A DNA stretch of 9,150 nucleotides from Candidatus Nomurabacteria bacterium. GTDB lineage: Bacteria > Patescibacteriota > Minisyncoccia > Phycocordibacterales > UBA9973. Shown piece by piece: positions 1 to 5,184 of this stretch (its first letter is position 1; each line of letters begins with the position of its first letter). The notes beneath the pieces were generated by a model. The model worked only from the letters and a program-made list of their open reading frames with translations, was not told where the DNA came from and made no database searches. The stretch spans positions 1 to 9,150 of the forward strand of contig JAIOPY010000042.1 in assembly GCA_021413625.1 (NCBI GenBank), read 5' to 3'. A program made the translations under genes and the position numbers.

Positions 1-115
1 TAACCTTAGATATGGTGTCGGGGGAGACATTTAACTTGTAACCAATGCCACCTGTTTCTACGATTAAGAACTTTTCTGTTTTTAGGGTGATTTTTCCTTT
101 TATGCTACCAATCAT
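1..115 (-). CDS. ruvA: RuvA N-terminus, Holliday junction DNA helicase subunit (partial, 3' part outside window)
   Basis: Translating the minus strand from the ATG at 113-115 gives 38 codons with no stop. The protein begins MIGSIKGKITLKTE and continues VETGGIGYKLNVS, which is the classic start of RuvA: MIG at the first residue, then the N-terminal OB-fold with a GGxGY motif at residues 22-26. RuvA tetramers bind four-way junctions and load the RuvB motor during branch migration in recombination repair. Only the first strand pairs of the OB-fold are visible; the HhH and RuvB-binding domains lie outside the window. The gene diverges from rpsT with a 73-nt spacer holding a 20-nt palindrome. A TGA-TATGAT extended -10 at 122-130 ends 6 nt before the ATG, and no Shine-Dalgarno sequence is present. 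Confidence 0.85.
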   Translation of the reverse strand, partial: MIGSIKGKITLKTEKFLIVETGGIGYKLNVSPDTISKV

Positions 116-121
116 GTTTCA

Positions 122-130
122 ATCATATCA
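122..130 (-). promoter_or_regulatory. Extended -10 promoter of ruvA
   Basis: On the minus strand, TGA (128-130) precedes TATGAT (122-127), giving a TGn extended -10 box. It ends 6 nt before the ruvA ATG, so the predicted transcript starts at or next to the start codon. No convincing -35 was found; the upstream side is the palindromic repeat. Confidence 0.5.
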
Positions 131-132
131 TA

Positions 133-152
133 CCTGCCTGCCGGTAGGCAGG
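133..152. repeat. 20-nt dispersed palindrome, copy 1
   Basis: The sequence is CCTGCCTGCCGGTAGGCAGG, an almost perfect palindrome with one mismatched inner pair. It can form a 7-8 bp hairpin. It lies between the divergent ruvA and rpsT promoters. A second 20-nt copy with 18/20 identity lies at 8772-8791, inside a tRNA-Ser fragment. Similar GC-rich palindromes are scattered through many Parcubacteria genomes, to my recollection; I could not check that here. It is not followed by a T-run on either side, so it is not an obvious terminator. Confidence 0.8.
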
Positions 153-153
153 T

Positions 154-182
154 TTGCCTTTTTTAGGCTTTTCTGTTAAATT
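154..182 (+). promoter_or_regulatory. rpsT promoter
   Basis: TTGCCT (154-159) is followed after exactly 17 nt by TAAATT (177-182), with TG at the extended -10 position. The -10 box ends 6 nt before the rpsT ATG at 189, so the mRNA is predicted to be leaderless. Each hexamer matches only 4/6 of the sigma-70 consensus. Confidence 0.45.
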
Positions 183-188
183 AGCCTT

Positions 189-440
189 ATGCCAATAACA
201 CAATCAGCTAAGAAAGCGATTCGCGGTTCTCTTCGGAAGAAGGCTTTTAATGATGCCCGAAAGAAAGCGATGAAAGAAATAATTAAGAAAATTGAGAAGG
301 TTGTCAAAAAAGATAAAAATGAAGCTATGAAGATGCTATCAGGCGCTTTTGCGGCGATAGATAAAGCTGCTAAGAAAGGAGTGATAAAAAAGAACAACGC
401 TGCTAACAAGAAATCTCGCTTATCTAGGTTGGTGAAGTAA
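189..440 (+). CDS. rpsT: 30S ribosomal protein bS20
   Basis: This 83-residue, strongly basic protein begins MPITQSAKKAIR and carries the S20 hallmarks: an N-terminal SAKKAIRxSxRKxxxN segment, a long middle helix, then AIDKAAKKGVIKKNNAANKKSRL near residues 57-79. The last stretch closely matches the family signature (D-K-A-A-K-K-G-x-I-x-x-N-x-A-x-R-x-K-S-R-L). S20 binds the 5' and 3' minor domains of 16S rRNA during small-subunit assembly. The length is normal for the family. It is monocistronic or first in a unit with the thioredoxin-fold gene 108 nt downstream. No Shine-Dalgarno sequence precedes the ATG. The stop codon is part of the outer arm of the large inverted repeat that follows. Confidence 0.95.
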   Translation: MPITQSAKKAIRGSLRKKAFNDARKKAMKEIIKKIEKVVKKDKNEAMKMLSGAFAAIDKAAKKGVIKKNNAANKKSRLSRLVK

Positions 441-536
441 TTCATTAATTTTTTAGGTACGGATTTTTTGAAGCTTTAAAAATCCTGAAGTTTTCGCGCC
501 GTCGCGCTCAAAACCCCTAAAAATTAACGAATTACT
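436..536. repeat. Three-armed inverted-repeat structure behind rpsT
   Basis: An outer stem pairs about 436-457 with 515-536: eight pairs, one mismatch, nine pairs, a one-base bulge, then AGG with CCT. It encloses two hairpins. The first is 461-468 with 478-485 (GGATTTTT/AAAAATCC). The second is 490-498 with 503-514 (GTTTT-CGCG around a CCGT loop, 3-nt bulge). Folded, this is a closed three-way junction covering the whole rpsT to thioredoxin-like spacer. It overlaps the rpsT stop codon and is followed by a short T-run (540-544). It could be a complex rpsT terminator, a cis-acting RNA controlling the next gene, a small RNA, or a small non-autonomous insertion. The sequence shows the pairing; the role is open. 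Confidence 0.7.
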
Positions 537-548
537 TACTTTTTAAAT

Positions 549-815
549 ATGTCATCACATTTACTAGAATTTTATGGAACTGAATGCCCGCACTGCATGC
601 ATATGCATGTGTTGGTGGAAAAACTAGAGAAAGAAGAAGGTATTAAAATTGAAAGCTTGGAAGTTTGGCATAATAAAGAAAATGAAAAGAGGTTACTAGA
701 ACTAGATAAAGAGTTTTGTGGAGGCGTGCCTTTTTTCTACAACCTTAAGTCAAATAAGTGGATATGTGGAGAGGAGAGTTATGAAAATTTAAAGAAGTGG
801 GCGCAGGGAGAGTAA
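549..815 (+). CDS. Small thioredoxin-fold protein with CPHC motif
   Basis: The 88-residue protein starts with a beta-strand LLEFYG, followed by the active-site motif C13-P14-H15-C16, then a charged helix and a GGVPFFYN stretch (58-65) in which P61 is the expected cis-proline of the thioredoxin fold. CPHC is the dithiol motif typical of DsbA, but there is no signal peptide or DsbA helical insertion, so this is a minimal glutaredoxin/thioredoxin-sized protein that probably acts in the cytoplasm. Two further cysteines (C57 just before GGVP, and C73) are unusual and could form a second redox pair. It follows rpsT after the structured 100-nt spacer and has no Shine-Dalgarno site. The oxidoreductase fold is clear; its substrate is unknown. 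Confidence 0.8.
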   Translation: MSSHLLEFYGTECPHCMHMHVLVEKLEKEEGIKIESLEVWHNKENEKRLLELDKEFCGGVPFFYNLKSNKWICGEESYENLKKWAQGE

Positions 816-830
816 AATAAAAATACAAAA

Positions 831-860
831 TAAAAACCCCGACCTAGGTCGGGGTTTTTA
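831..860. terminator. Bidirectional rho-independent terminator
   Basis: The 30 nt form a perfect palindrome: TAAAAACCCCGAC, then CTAG at the centre, then the complement ending GGGGTTTTTA. The GC core is about 7-9 bp and flanked by A5/T5 tracts, so it is a terminator in both directions. It lies 15 nt past the stop of the thioredoxin-like gene (plus) and 12 nt past the stop of the cold-shock gene (minus), serving two converging genes. Confidence 0.93.
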
Positions 861-872
861 TTTGAGAGAAAA

Positions 873-1070
873 CTATGCGCGTTGTACGTTCACAGCGTTC
901 AATCCTTTTGGAGATTCTTCAGTTTCAAAAGAAACTGTATCACCTTCCTTAAGGTCAGCGAAAGCTACGCCAACAAGAGAATTACTATGAAAGAATAAAT
1001 CTTTCTGTAAACCTTCTCCAGTGATGAAGCCGAAACCTTTATCGGTAATTTTTTTTATTGTACCAGTCAT
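873..1070 (-). CDS. Cold-shock domain protein (CspA family)
   Basis: The 65-residue single cold-shock domain begins MTGTIKKITDKGFGFIT. RNP1 is K11-G-F-G-F-I-T and RNP2 is L25-F-F-H-S-N; both carry the aromatic residues that stack on single-stranded nucleic acid. The usual C-terminal V-x-F-E-x-E-x-S-P-K-G-x-x-A-x-N-V follows. Such proteins are RNA chaperones that melt mRNA structure or prevent antitermination. The usual tryptophan after GTVKW is replaced (GTIKKI). Length is normal. The gene has the best sigma-70 promoter in the window and a ~75-nt leader, unlike its neighbours with almost none; long leaders are known for csp mRNAs. The leader contains a 15-codon uORF. Confidence 0.95.
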   Translation of the reverse strand: MTGTIKKITDKGFGFITGEGLQKDLFFHSNSLVGVAFADLKEGDTVSFETEESPKGLNAVNVQRA

Positions 1071-1093
1071 TTAGATTTTAGTTATTTGTTAAA

Positions 1094-1141
1094 TTACAAA
1101 GATAAGCATTTTGAGAAATCGACTCTTTTCGCACTCGTCAT
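1094..1141 (-). CDS. Possible 15-codon leader peptide in the csp 5' UTR
   Basis: An ATG at 1139-1141 opens a 15-codon frame (MTSAKRVDFSKCLSL) ending TAA at 1094-1096, within the predicted csp leader. The ATG lies 10 nt past the -10 box, the same short distance seen at the main genes here, so ribosomes loading at the 5' end would meet it first. There is no family match and no Shine-Dalgarno site. It may be chance. Confidence 0.25.
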   Translation of the reverse strand: MTSAKRVDFSKCLSL

Positions 1142-1151
1142 TTGTATCCAC

Positions 1152-1180
1152 AGTATATTATATTTTATTAAGTTTGTCAA
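1152..1180 (-). promoter_or_regulatory. csp promoter (sigma-70 type)
   Basis: On the minus strand, a consensus TTGACA (1175-1180) is followed after exactly 17 nt by TATACT (1152-1157). The start is predicted near 1145, giving a ~75-nt leader. The -35 box begins only 6 nt beyond the stop codon of the FN3 protein gene, with no terminator between them, so read-through from that gene is also possible. Confidence 0.8.
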
Positions 1181-1186
1181 TTGAGG

Positions 1187-2137
1187 TTATACGTTTTTTC
1201 TGTCCTCAAAGTCGTCTAATAGGTATCGTATTAGGAAAATAAGAATTAAAATTAGAATGAACAAGAAAATCCAACCGAATAAAGTTGTTGGCAAGAATGC
1301 TACACCATATATAGCGCTAGCTGCTAACATATTACTGTCCGTATTAGTATTTTGAGAAACAGTATTAGTGGTTGTTGTGGTTGGAGTAGTTTTTTTAACT
1401 GTTGTGGTAGTTGTGCTTATGTTAGTTGTGTTGCCACCAGATACTTTGAAACTCAAAGTATTTCCAATATTTCTCCATTCTGAGTTTTCTGCAACTGCTC
1501 TGTAGTAGTAAGTTACTCCTGGGATAAGCCCAGAAATTTTTTCTTTATGGGATGCAGTTGAAGCAGAACCAATATTTTCTGAACTAGTTTTGTTTCCTAA
1601 GCTTATGGTTGTGCCCCACTCAAACCAAACATTAGATGAAAGGTCTTGAGCGTTTATAATTGATGCATTTAATTGCGCGCTGTCGGTAGTTATGTTTGTT
1701 GCAGGTAGGGTAGTCGCTTTTGGCGCATTACTAGGGTCGCCATAAGACTGTGTGCCAACATAATCCCCACAAAGTGGAGTTCTAAAACGCACAGTGCCTC
1801 CGACATGCACACCATCTTTACTGGAAGCTATGGCGCGATAGTAGTAAACAGTATTAGGTTCTAAGTTGGTTACTAATTCTTCAATATCTCCCTTTTTAGT
1901 TACTACCCTAGAAGGGGTTACTTCACTGTACCAAAAGTCATCACCTATGCTTCTATTTCTTCCCCATTCAAACCATACAGTAGTAGGGTTGCTTTGAGTA
2001 GAGGCAACATAAGCGTTAAATGTAGCGCTATTACAGGTAGAAACTCTGGTTGTCTGTGCTTCGGCTGTATTTGCAACCCCAAAAACCCCAAAAAGGGCAA
2101 CAAAAACAATTCCTAGCAATTTAGCTCTGGTATTCAT
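1187..2137 (-). CDS. Exported protein with two FN3-like domains and a C-terminal membrane anchor
   Basis: The 316-residue protein has a signal peptide (1-27, cut predicted after AEA). Two repeats of about 90 residues follow, at 32-120 and 142-232. Each has the pattern A-x-x-x-A-x-V...VWFEWG (55-59 and 171-175) and a later YYYRA strand (98-102 and 210-214). This is the fibronectin type III-like fold found in many Parcubacteria surface proteins. A Thr-rich linker (236-268) probably spans the wall, and a strong TM helix (about 283-305) plus a charged tail (LLDDFEDRKNV) anchor it in the membrane with the C-terminus inside. C35 and C123 flank domain 1 and could form a disulfide. A surface adhesion or interaction role is inferred. 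Its promoter leaves only about 3 nt of leader. Confidence 0.85.
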   Translation of the reverse strand: MNTRAKLLGIVFVALFGVFGVANTAEAQTTRVSTCNSATFNAYVASTQSNPTTVWFEWGRNRSIGDDFWYSEVTPSRVVTKKGDIEELVTNLEPNTVYYYRAIASSKDGVHVGGTVRFRTPLCGDYVGTQSYGDPSNAPKATTLPATNITTDSAQLNASIINAQDLSSNVWFEWGTTISLGNKTSSENIGSASTASHKEKISGLIPGVTYYYRAVAENSEWRNIGNTLSFKVSGGNTTNISTTTTTVKKTTPTTTTTNTVSQNTNTDSNMLAASAIYGVAFLPTTLFGWIFLFILILILIFLIRYLLDDFEDRKNV

Positions 2138-2146
2138 TATCTATAT

Positions 2147-2175
2147 ATTATAGCAGTTTATATAAAATAAGTCAA
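2147..2175 (-). promoter_or_regulatory. Promoter of the FN3 surface protein
   Basis: On the minus strand, TTGACT (2170-2175) is followed after exactly 17 nt by TATAAT (2147-2152). The -10 ends 9 nt before the ATG at 2137, so the mRNA leader is about 3 nt. The -35 box starts 3 nt beyond the 3' end of tRNA-Arg, so the two genes are packed but separately promoted. Confidence 0.8.
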
Positions 2176-2178
2176 GTG

Positions 2179-2250
2179 TGCCCTCGGTAGGAATCGAACC
2201 TACATCGCAAACTCCGCAAGCTCGCATTCTATCCATTGAACTACGAGGGC
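2179..2250 (-). tRNA. tRNA-Arg, anticodon GCG
   Basis: A full cloverleaf folds on the minus strand. The acceptor is GCCCTCG/CGAGGGC, the D-stem GTTC/GAAT with AATGGATA loop (G18, G19 and the Arg identity base A20 present). The anticodon stem is CGAGC/GTTTG with two G-T pairs, loop TTGCGGA, 4-nt variable loop, T-arm GTAGG-TTCGATT-CCTAC, discriminator A. The anticodon is GCG (2215-2217), read as Arg CGC/CGT. Most bacteria use ACG, edited to inosine by TadA, so GCG is unusual. CCA is not encoded (the gene is followed by CAC), so CCA must be added by a nucleotidyltransferase. Confidence 0.93.
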
Positions 2251-2259
2251 AATGTTTTT

Positions 2260-2288
2260 ACATTAACAGTTTTTATTTATCACGTAAA
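2260..2288 (-). promoter_or_regulatory. Probable promoter of tRNA-Arg
   Basis: On the minus strand, TTTACG (2283-2288) is followed after 17 nt by TAATGT (2260-2265), ending 9 nt before the tRNA 5' end. The matches are partial, but spacing and position fit a pre-tRNA with almost no leader. Confidence 0.4.
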
Positions 2289-2301
2289 GCCTAATGAGGT
2301 T

Positions 2302-2775
2302 TTAAAAACCCAAGAAATCCATTATTTTTTCTGAAGCATGTTCTTTCATTTCTTCTTCCGGAATGTTTTTAGCAACCATCATGCTCTTGATGTGTGTAAT
2401 ATATTCACCAATAACAGGAACCGAAATTATCGGCATAAAAGCTCTTTCGGACTTTATGAAGAGTTTTGGGTGCTCTCCAAGCTCTGGGGTGTTTGCTACC
2501 CAGAAAGATTTTATATTTTCATAAAGAAAAATTCTGGTTCCAATTTTTAAACCTTTATCGTTTAGCTCGTAGTTAACTACATCTGGTTTTTTAATTGCAA
2601 AAAATCCTAACAGAGCTCCACTTAATAGAAGCAGGGTGGCAAAAAAGTAATTACTATAAATTATAGAAGCCAAAGCGCTAGTGACAATCACAATACCAAG
2701 CGCCCAGAACCAATCAGCGGTTCTTTCTTTTTCTTCATACTCTAATGCAGACCATTCAAGTTTTTCCATATTCAT
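2302..2775 (-). CDS. Two-TM membrane protein of unknown function
   Basis: From the ATG at 2773-2775 the protein is 157 residues (MNMEKLEWSALEYEEKERT...). An acidic N-terminal segment is followed by two hydrophobic helices close together (about residues 21-42 and 44-62). Then comes a soluble domain of about 95 residues with alternating strands (VNYELNDKGLKIG, RIFLYENIKSFWV, PKLFIKSE). This arrangement resembles small bacterial proteins with a PH-like domain after a TM hairpin, but I do not recognise a named family. An upstream in-frame TTG at 2790 is possible but unlikely; the ATG at 2769 is an alternative start. TGA-TATACT ends 5 nt before the chosen ATG. The gene starts 39 nt beyond the exchanger gene's stop. 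Confidence 0.75.
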   Translation of the reverse strand: MNMEKLEWSALEYEEKERTADWFWALGIVIVTSALASIIYSNYFFATLLLLSGALLGFFAIKKPDVVNYELNDKGLKIGTRIFLYENIKSFWVANTPELGEHPKLFIKSERAFMPIISVPVIGEYITHIKSMMVAKNIPEEEMKEHASEKIMDFLGF

Positions 2776-2780
2776 CTTAA

Positions 2781-2789
2781 AGTATATCA
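2781..2789 (-). promoter_or_regulatory. Extended -10 upstream of the two-TM protein
   Basis: On the minus strand, TGA then TATACT (2781-2786) ends 5 nt before the ATG at 2775. A second AT-rich box, TATAAT at 2793-2798, is an alternative. A weak TAGACA lies 18 nt upstream of the first. It predicts a leaderless message and favours the ATG at 2775 over the TTG at 2790. Confidence 0.45.
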
Positions 2790-2814
2790 AATATTATAAA
2801 CAAATGTCTAACGC

Positions 2815-3744
2815 TTATTTATTTACAATAAATTCAACCAAGACAAAGACAAGCCAGAATATTAATAACATTAAGGCTTCTTTTTTAGTTAATGTTTTAC
2901 CAGAGGTCATAAAGTGAAATAGCACTAGAGAAGCTACCACCATAAACATACCAGTGATGTAAATTATTTTTTGTGGAAATACGAAAGGATTTACTATGGC
3001 GATAATACCTACCACAATCGTAGCATCGGCCAAAACTGTGCCTAAAATATCTCCAATTGCCAAAGAATCATCGTTTTTCTTTACTGACTTTAAGGAGAAG
3101 AATAGCTCTGGCATGGTGGTTCCAAGCCCTACAATTAGCATTCCAACTAGAATCGGATTTATGCCAAGAGAGTTTGCTAAGGTTGTTGCCGAATTTACAG
3201 TAAAATGAGAACCAATTATAAGGACTGCCATACTAGCTAGGAGCATTAATATGCTTTTAGCTCTGTTGTTATTGTTTTCTGGAACTGCAGTTCCATCGTG
3301 ACCATTCTTTAAAGCAATATAATAAAATACCGCTCCGATAATAATTAAAGCTACTCCCTCAAATCTAGAATAGTGGCCATCTAGTCCAAGCACTAATGGT
3401 AGAAAAAGTATAAATGGGTAAACTACATGATTTTTTAAAATCTTACTTTCCACCTTTAGACTTCTACCAGCTGTAAAAATAAGTATGGCAAAAATTAAAG
3501 TTAAGTCGGCTATGTTGGAGCCAAATAACATGCCAAGTCCAAACGACGGGACATTTTCTATTGCTGAATTTATCGCTATAAAAGTTTCTGGTAAAATTGA
3601 AATAATTGCCACAACAATAAATCCTACGGTGTATTCCGATAGACGAAAACTTTTTGCTAAGCGAGCCGCATGCTTGGTTGCCATAGTGGCACCTTTAATA
3701 ACTAAAAGTAAAGCAATTATAAAAATAAATAAATTGTTTAACAT
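2815..3744 (-). CDS. CaCA-family sodium/calcium (cation) exchanger
   Basis: The 309-residue, ten-TM-type protein shows the two inverted alpha-repeats of the CaCA superfamily. Alpha-1 is around 41-85, with P52-E53 and G75-S-N-I-A-D. Alpha-2 is around 201-245, with G206-L-G-T-T-M-P-E213 and G235-T-V-L-A-D240. The two glutamates and N77/D240 correspond to the ion-coordinating residues known from the archaeal exchanger NCX_Mj. A short hydrophilic loop (148-163) joins the halves. It probably exports Ca2+ in exchange for Na+ or H+ at the cytoplasmic membrane. The usual alpha-1 G-T-S before the PE is changed to I-S-I, so ion choice may differ. It starts 3 nt after the stop of the FAD oxidoreductase gene, so the two are co-transcribed, and it has no Shine-Dalgarno site. 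Confidence 0.9.
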   Translation of the reverse strand: MLNNLFIFIIALLLVIKGATMATKHAARLAKSFRLSEYTVGFIVVAIISILPETFIAINSAIENVPSFGLGMLFGSNIADLTLIFAILIFTAGRSLKVESKILKNHVVYPFILFLPLVLGLDGHYSRFEGVALIIIGAVFYYIALKNGHDGTAVPENNNNRAKSILMLLASMAVLIIGSHFTVNSATTLANSLGINPILVGMLIVGLGTTMPELFFSLKSVKKNDDSLAIGDILGTVLADATIVVGIIAIVNPFVFPQKIIYITGMFMVVASLVLFHFMTSGKTLTKKEALMLLIFWLVFVLVEFIVNK

Positions 3745-3747
3745 AAA

Positions 3748-5139
3748 TTAGCTGATTTCACATCTCTGGTCGTGAGGGTCAAAAATAGATTCTTCCACTT
3801 TGTCTCCATTTAAAAATTCAGAAATTCTTTTACCACCGAAGATAGAAGGCAAAATACCAACCCCATTACATCCCAGATTATACATTAAAACTTGGTTGCA
3901 TGGCTCCGGTCCAATGCGACGTATGCCACTTGGGGTATAGCCCATAAGTCCATGCCAACAAAATATATACTCTGTGTCTTGTTTTGGATGTTTGTTGTAG
4001 TTGTTGTGCAAAAAGTCATCAATCAGGATTTTTGTATCTTCTTCACAAGCGTGCTTTCGAGAGTAGATGGCATCATTAGGTAGGACTTTTTCTGGTCCAG
4101 CTGCGCAAACCAAATTTTGCATTTCTTTACCGTTATGTTCGTATGGACGGCGAGTCATTAAGAAATATATTTCACCAGTCGGGTCGCCAGTTCTTTGGCT
4201 GTTTTTAGTAAAATAGCTGAGTGCAGTTGGTGGGTTGTTGATTGGTTCAATATAGCCGGACATATAGCCTATGCGTCCAGCGACATCATGATGAAATTTA
4301 GTATCAATAGCACCACCGTATTCATTTACAATAGTAAAGTTTTCAAAACCATTTGTGCATAGAACTATATTTTTTGCTTCAATTTTATTATTTAAAATCT
4401 CTAAAACGCCTTTTCCTTCTTTGAGAGTTACGGTTTTAACTGGACTGCCTTCATAAAAAGAAAAACGGTCCTTATAAGTGGCAAAAAGGTAACCAACTAA
4501 TTCTTCAGAAAAAAACGCGCTGTTTAAACACCCTTTTTGATAAGCGACTATCGCGATGTAATCGGTATTGTGTGTTTCTAGTAACCCTAGAATGTTTTTC
4601 TTTGGTGTAACTGAATATAGGTGTTTGAATTCAGCAGGGAGCTCTTTTAAATGCCTCCATTCTTCTGCTATAACTATTGAATGTATAGGTAAACCACCAT
4701 CTTCTCTTAATTTATTATTTTTTAACTCTAAAAGTACTTGCTCTAAGCTAGAGAGTCCATCGTAACCAGTGAAACGATAAAAGGGGACCTGTAGTTTTGT
4801 TTTATTTAAGATTTCATCAAGCAAGGTCCAGCCTGACTCAATGGAACGTTGACCATCAATTGCCAACTTAAGCCCAAATTTATCTACTAGCTCAGTAAGT
4901 GGTCGCTCTATATAGCTTGTTACTTGTCCGGCATTGTGTCCAGTTGCGCCGTGGGCTATTTTGTCTGCTTCTACAAGAATTACGCTTTTGTTAGTGTTAT
5001 GCAGGATAAAAAAGGCGGTTGTTACTCCTGCAATACCACCACCTACAACTACTACATCTCCCGATACATCTTTATCAAGCGGGACTACTGGTCTAGTGCG
5101 GTTTAACTGTTTTATCCAAGGGGAATGGTTAGGAATCAT
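3748..5139 (-). CDS. FAD-dependent oxidoreductase, DAO family
   Basis: The 463-residue protein has an N-terminal Rossmann fold: DVVVVGGGIAGVTTA at 28-42 with GxGxxG at 33-38, and E57 at the end of strand 2 to hold the FAD ribose. The segment GATGHNAGQVT (64-74) matches the GAS/TGxNxG loop of the D-amino-acid-oxidase/gamma-glutamylputrescine-oxidase group. A C-terminal block, WHGLMGYTPSGIRRIG (395-410) and NLGCNGVGILPSIFGGKRISEFL (421-443), is the second FAD-binding part. A C-terminal tail of about 15 residues follows. It likely oxidises an amine or amino-acid substrate in the cytoplasm, giving H2O2 or passing electrons on; the substrate cannot be read. It heads a two-gene operon with the cation exchanger. 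TAATAT ends 6 nt before the ATG. Confidence 0.88.
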   Translation of the reverse strand: MIPNHSPWIKQLNRTRPVVPLDKDVSGDVVVVGGGIAGVTTAFFILHNTNKSVILVEADKIAHGATGHNAGQVTSYIERPLTELVDKFGLKLAIDGQRSIESGWTLLDEILNKTKLQVPFYRFTGYDGLSSLEQVLLELKNNKLREDGGLPIHSIVIAEEWRHLKELPAEFKHLYSVTPKKNILGLLETHNTDYIAIVAYQKGCLNSAFFSEELVGYLFATYKDRFSFYEGSPVKTVTLKEGKGVLEILNNKIEAKNIVLCTNGFENFTIVNEYGGAIDTKFHHDVAGRIGYMSGYIEPINNPPTALSYFTKNSQRTGDPTGEIYFLMTRRPYEHNGKEMQNLVCAAGPEKVLPNDAIYSRKHACEEDTKILIDDFLHNNYNKHPKQDTEYIFCWHGLMGYTPSGIRRIGPEPCNQVLMYNLGCNGVGILPSIFGGKRISEFLNGDKVEESIFDPHDQRCEIS

Positions 5140-5145
5140 TACTCT

Positions 5146-5151
5146 ATATTA
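5146..5151 (-). promoter_or_regulatory. Possible -10 of the oxidoreductase/exchanger operon
   Basis: TAATAT on the minus strand ends 6 nt before the ATG at 5139, the same geometry as other genes here. No good -35 and no TGn extension, so support is mainly positional. Confidence 0.35.
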
Positions 5152-5184
5152 ACTGCTACCTTAGAAAATTCCTAGTTTTAGAAT

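Larger units (their letters stand above)
1071..1186 (-). other. csp leader and promoter region
   Basis: This 116-nt spacer holds the csp promoter, the 75-nt leader and the uORF listed separately. I see no strong hairpin in the leader and no terminator for the FN3 protein gene, whose transcript may run into csp. Confidence 0.5.

Noticed and set aside
176..445. Minus-strand open frame of 89 codons rich in Phe and Leu
   Set aside because: It lies fully antisense to rpsT; its hydrophobicity is a by-product of Lys codons read backwards.
1081..1150. Riboswitch in the csp leader
   Set aside because: No stable multi-stem fold or known riboswitch motif is visible; the leader is AU-rich and mostly unpaired by eye.
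2298..2310. GGTTTTAAAAACC as terminator for the two-TM protein gene
   Set aside because: The stem is short and nearly all AT apart from two GC pairs, with no T-run after it on the minus strand.
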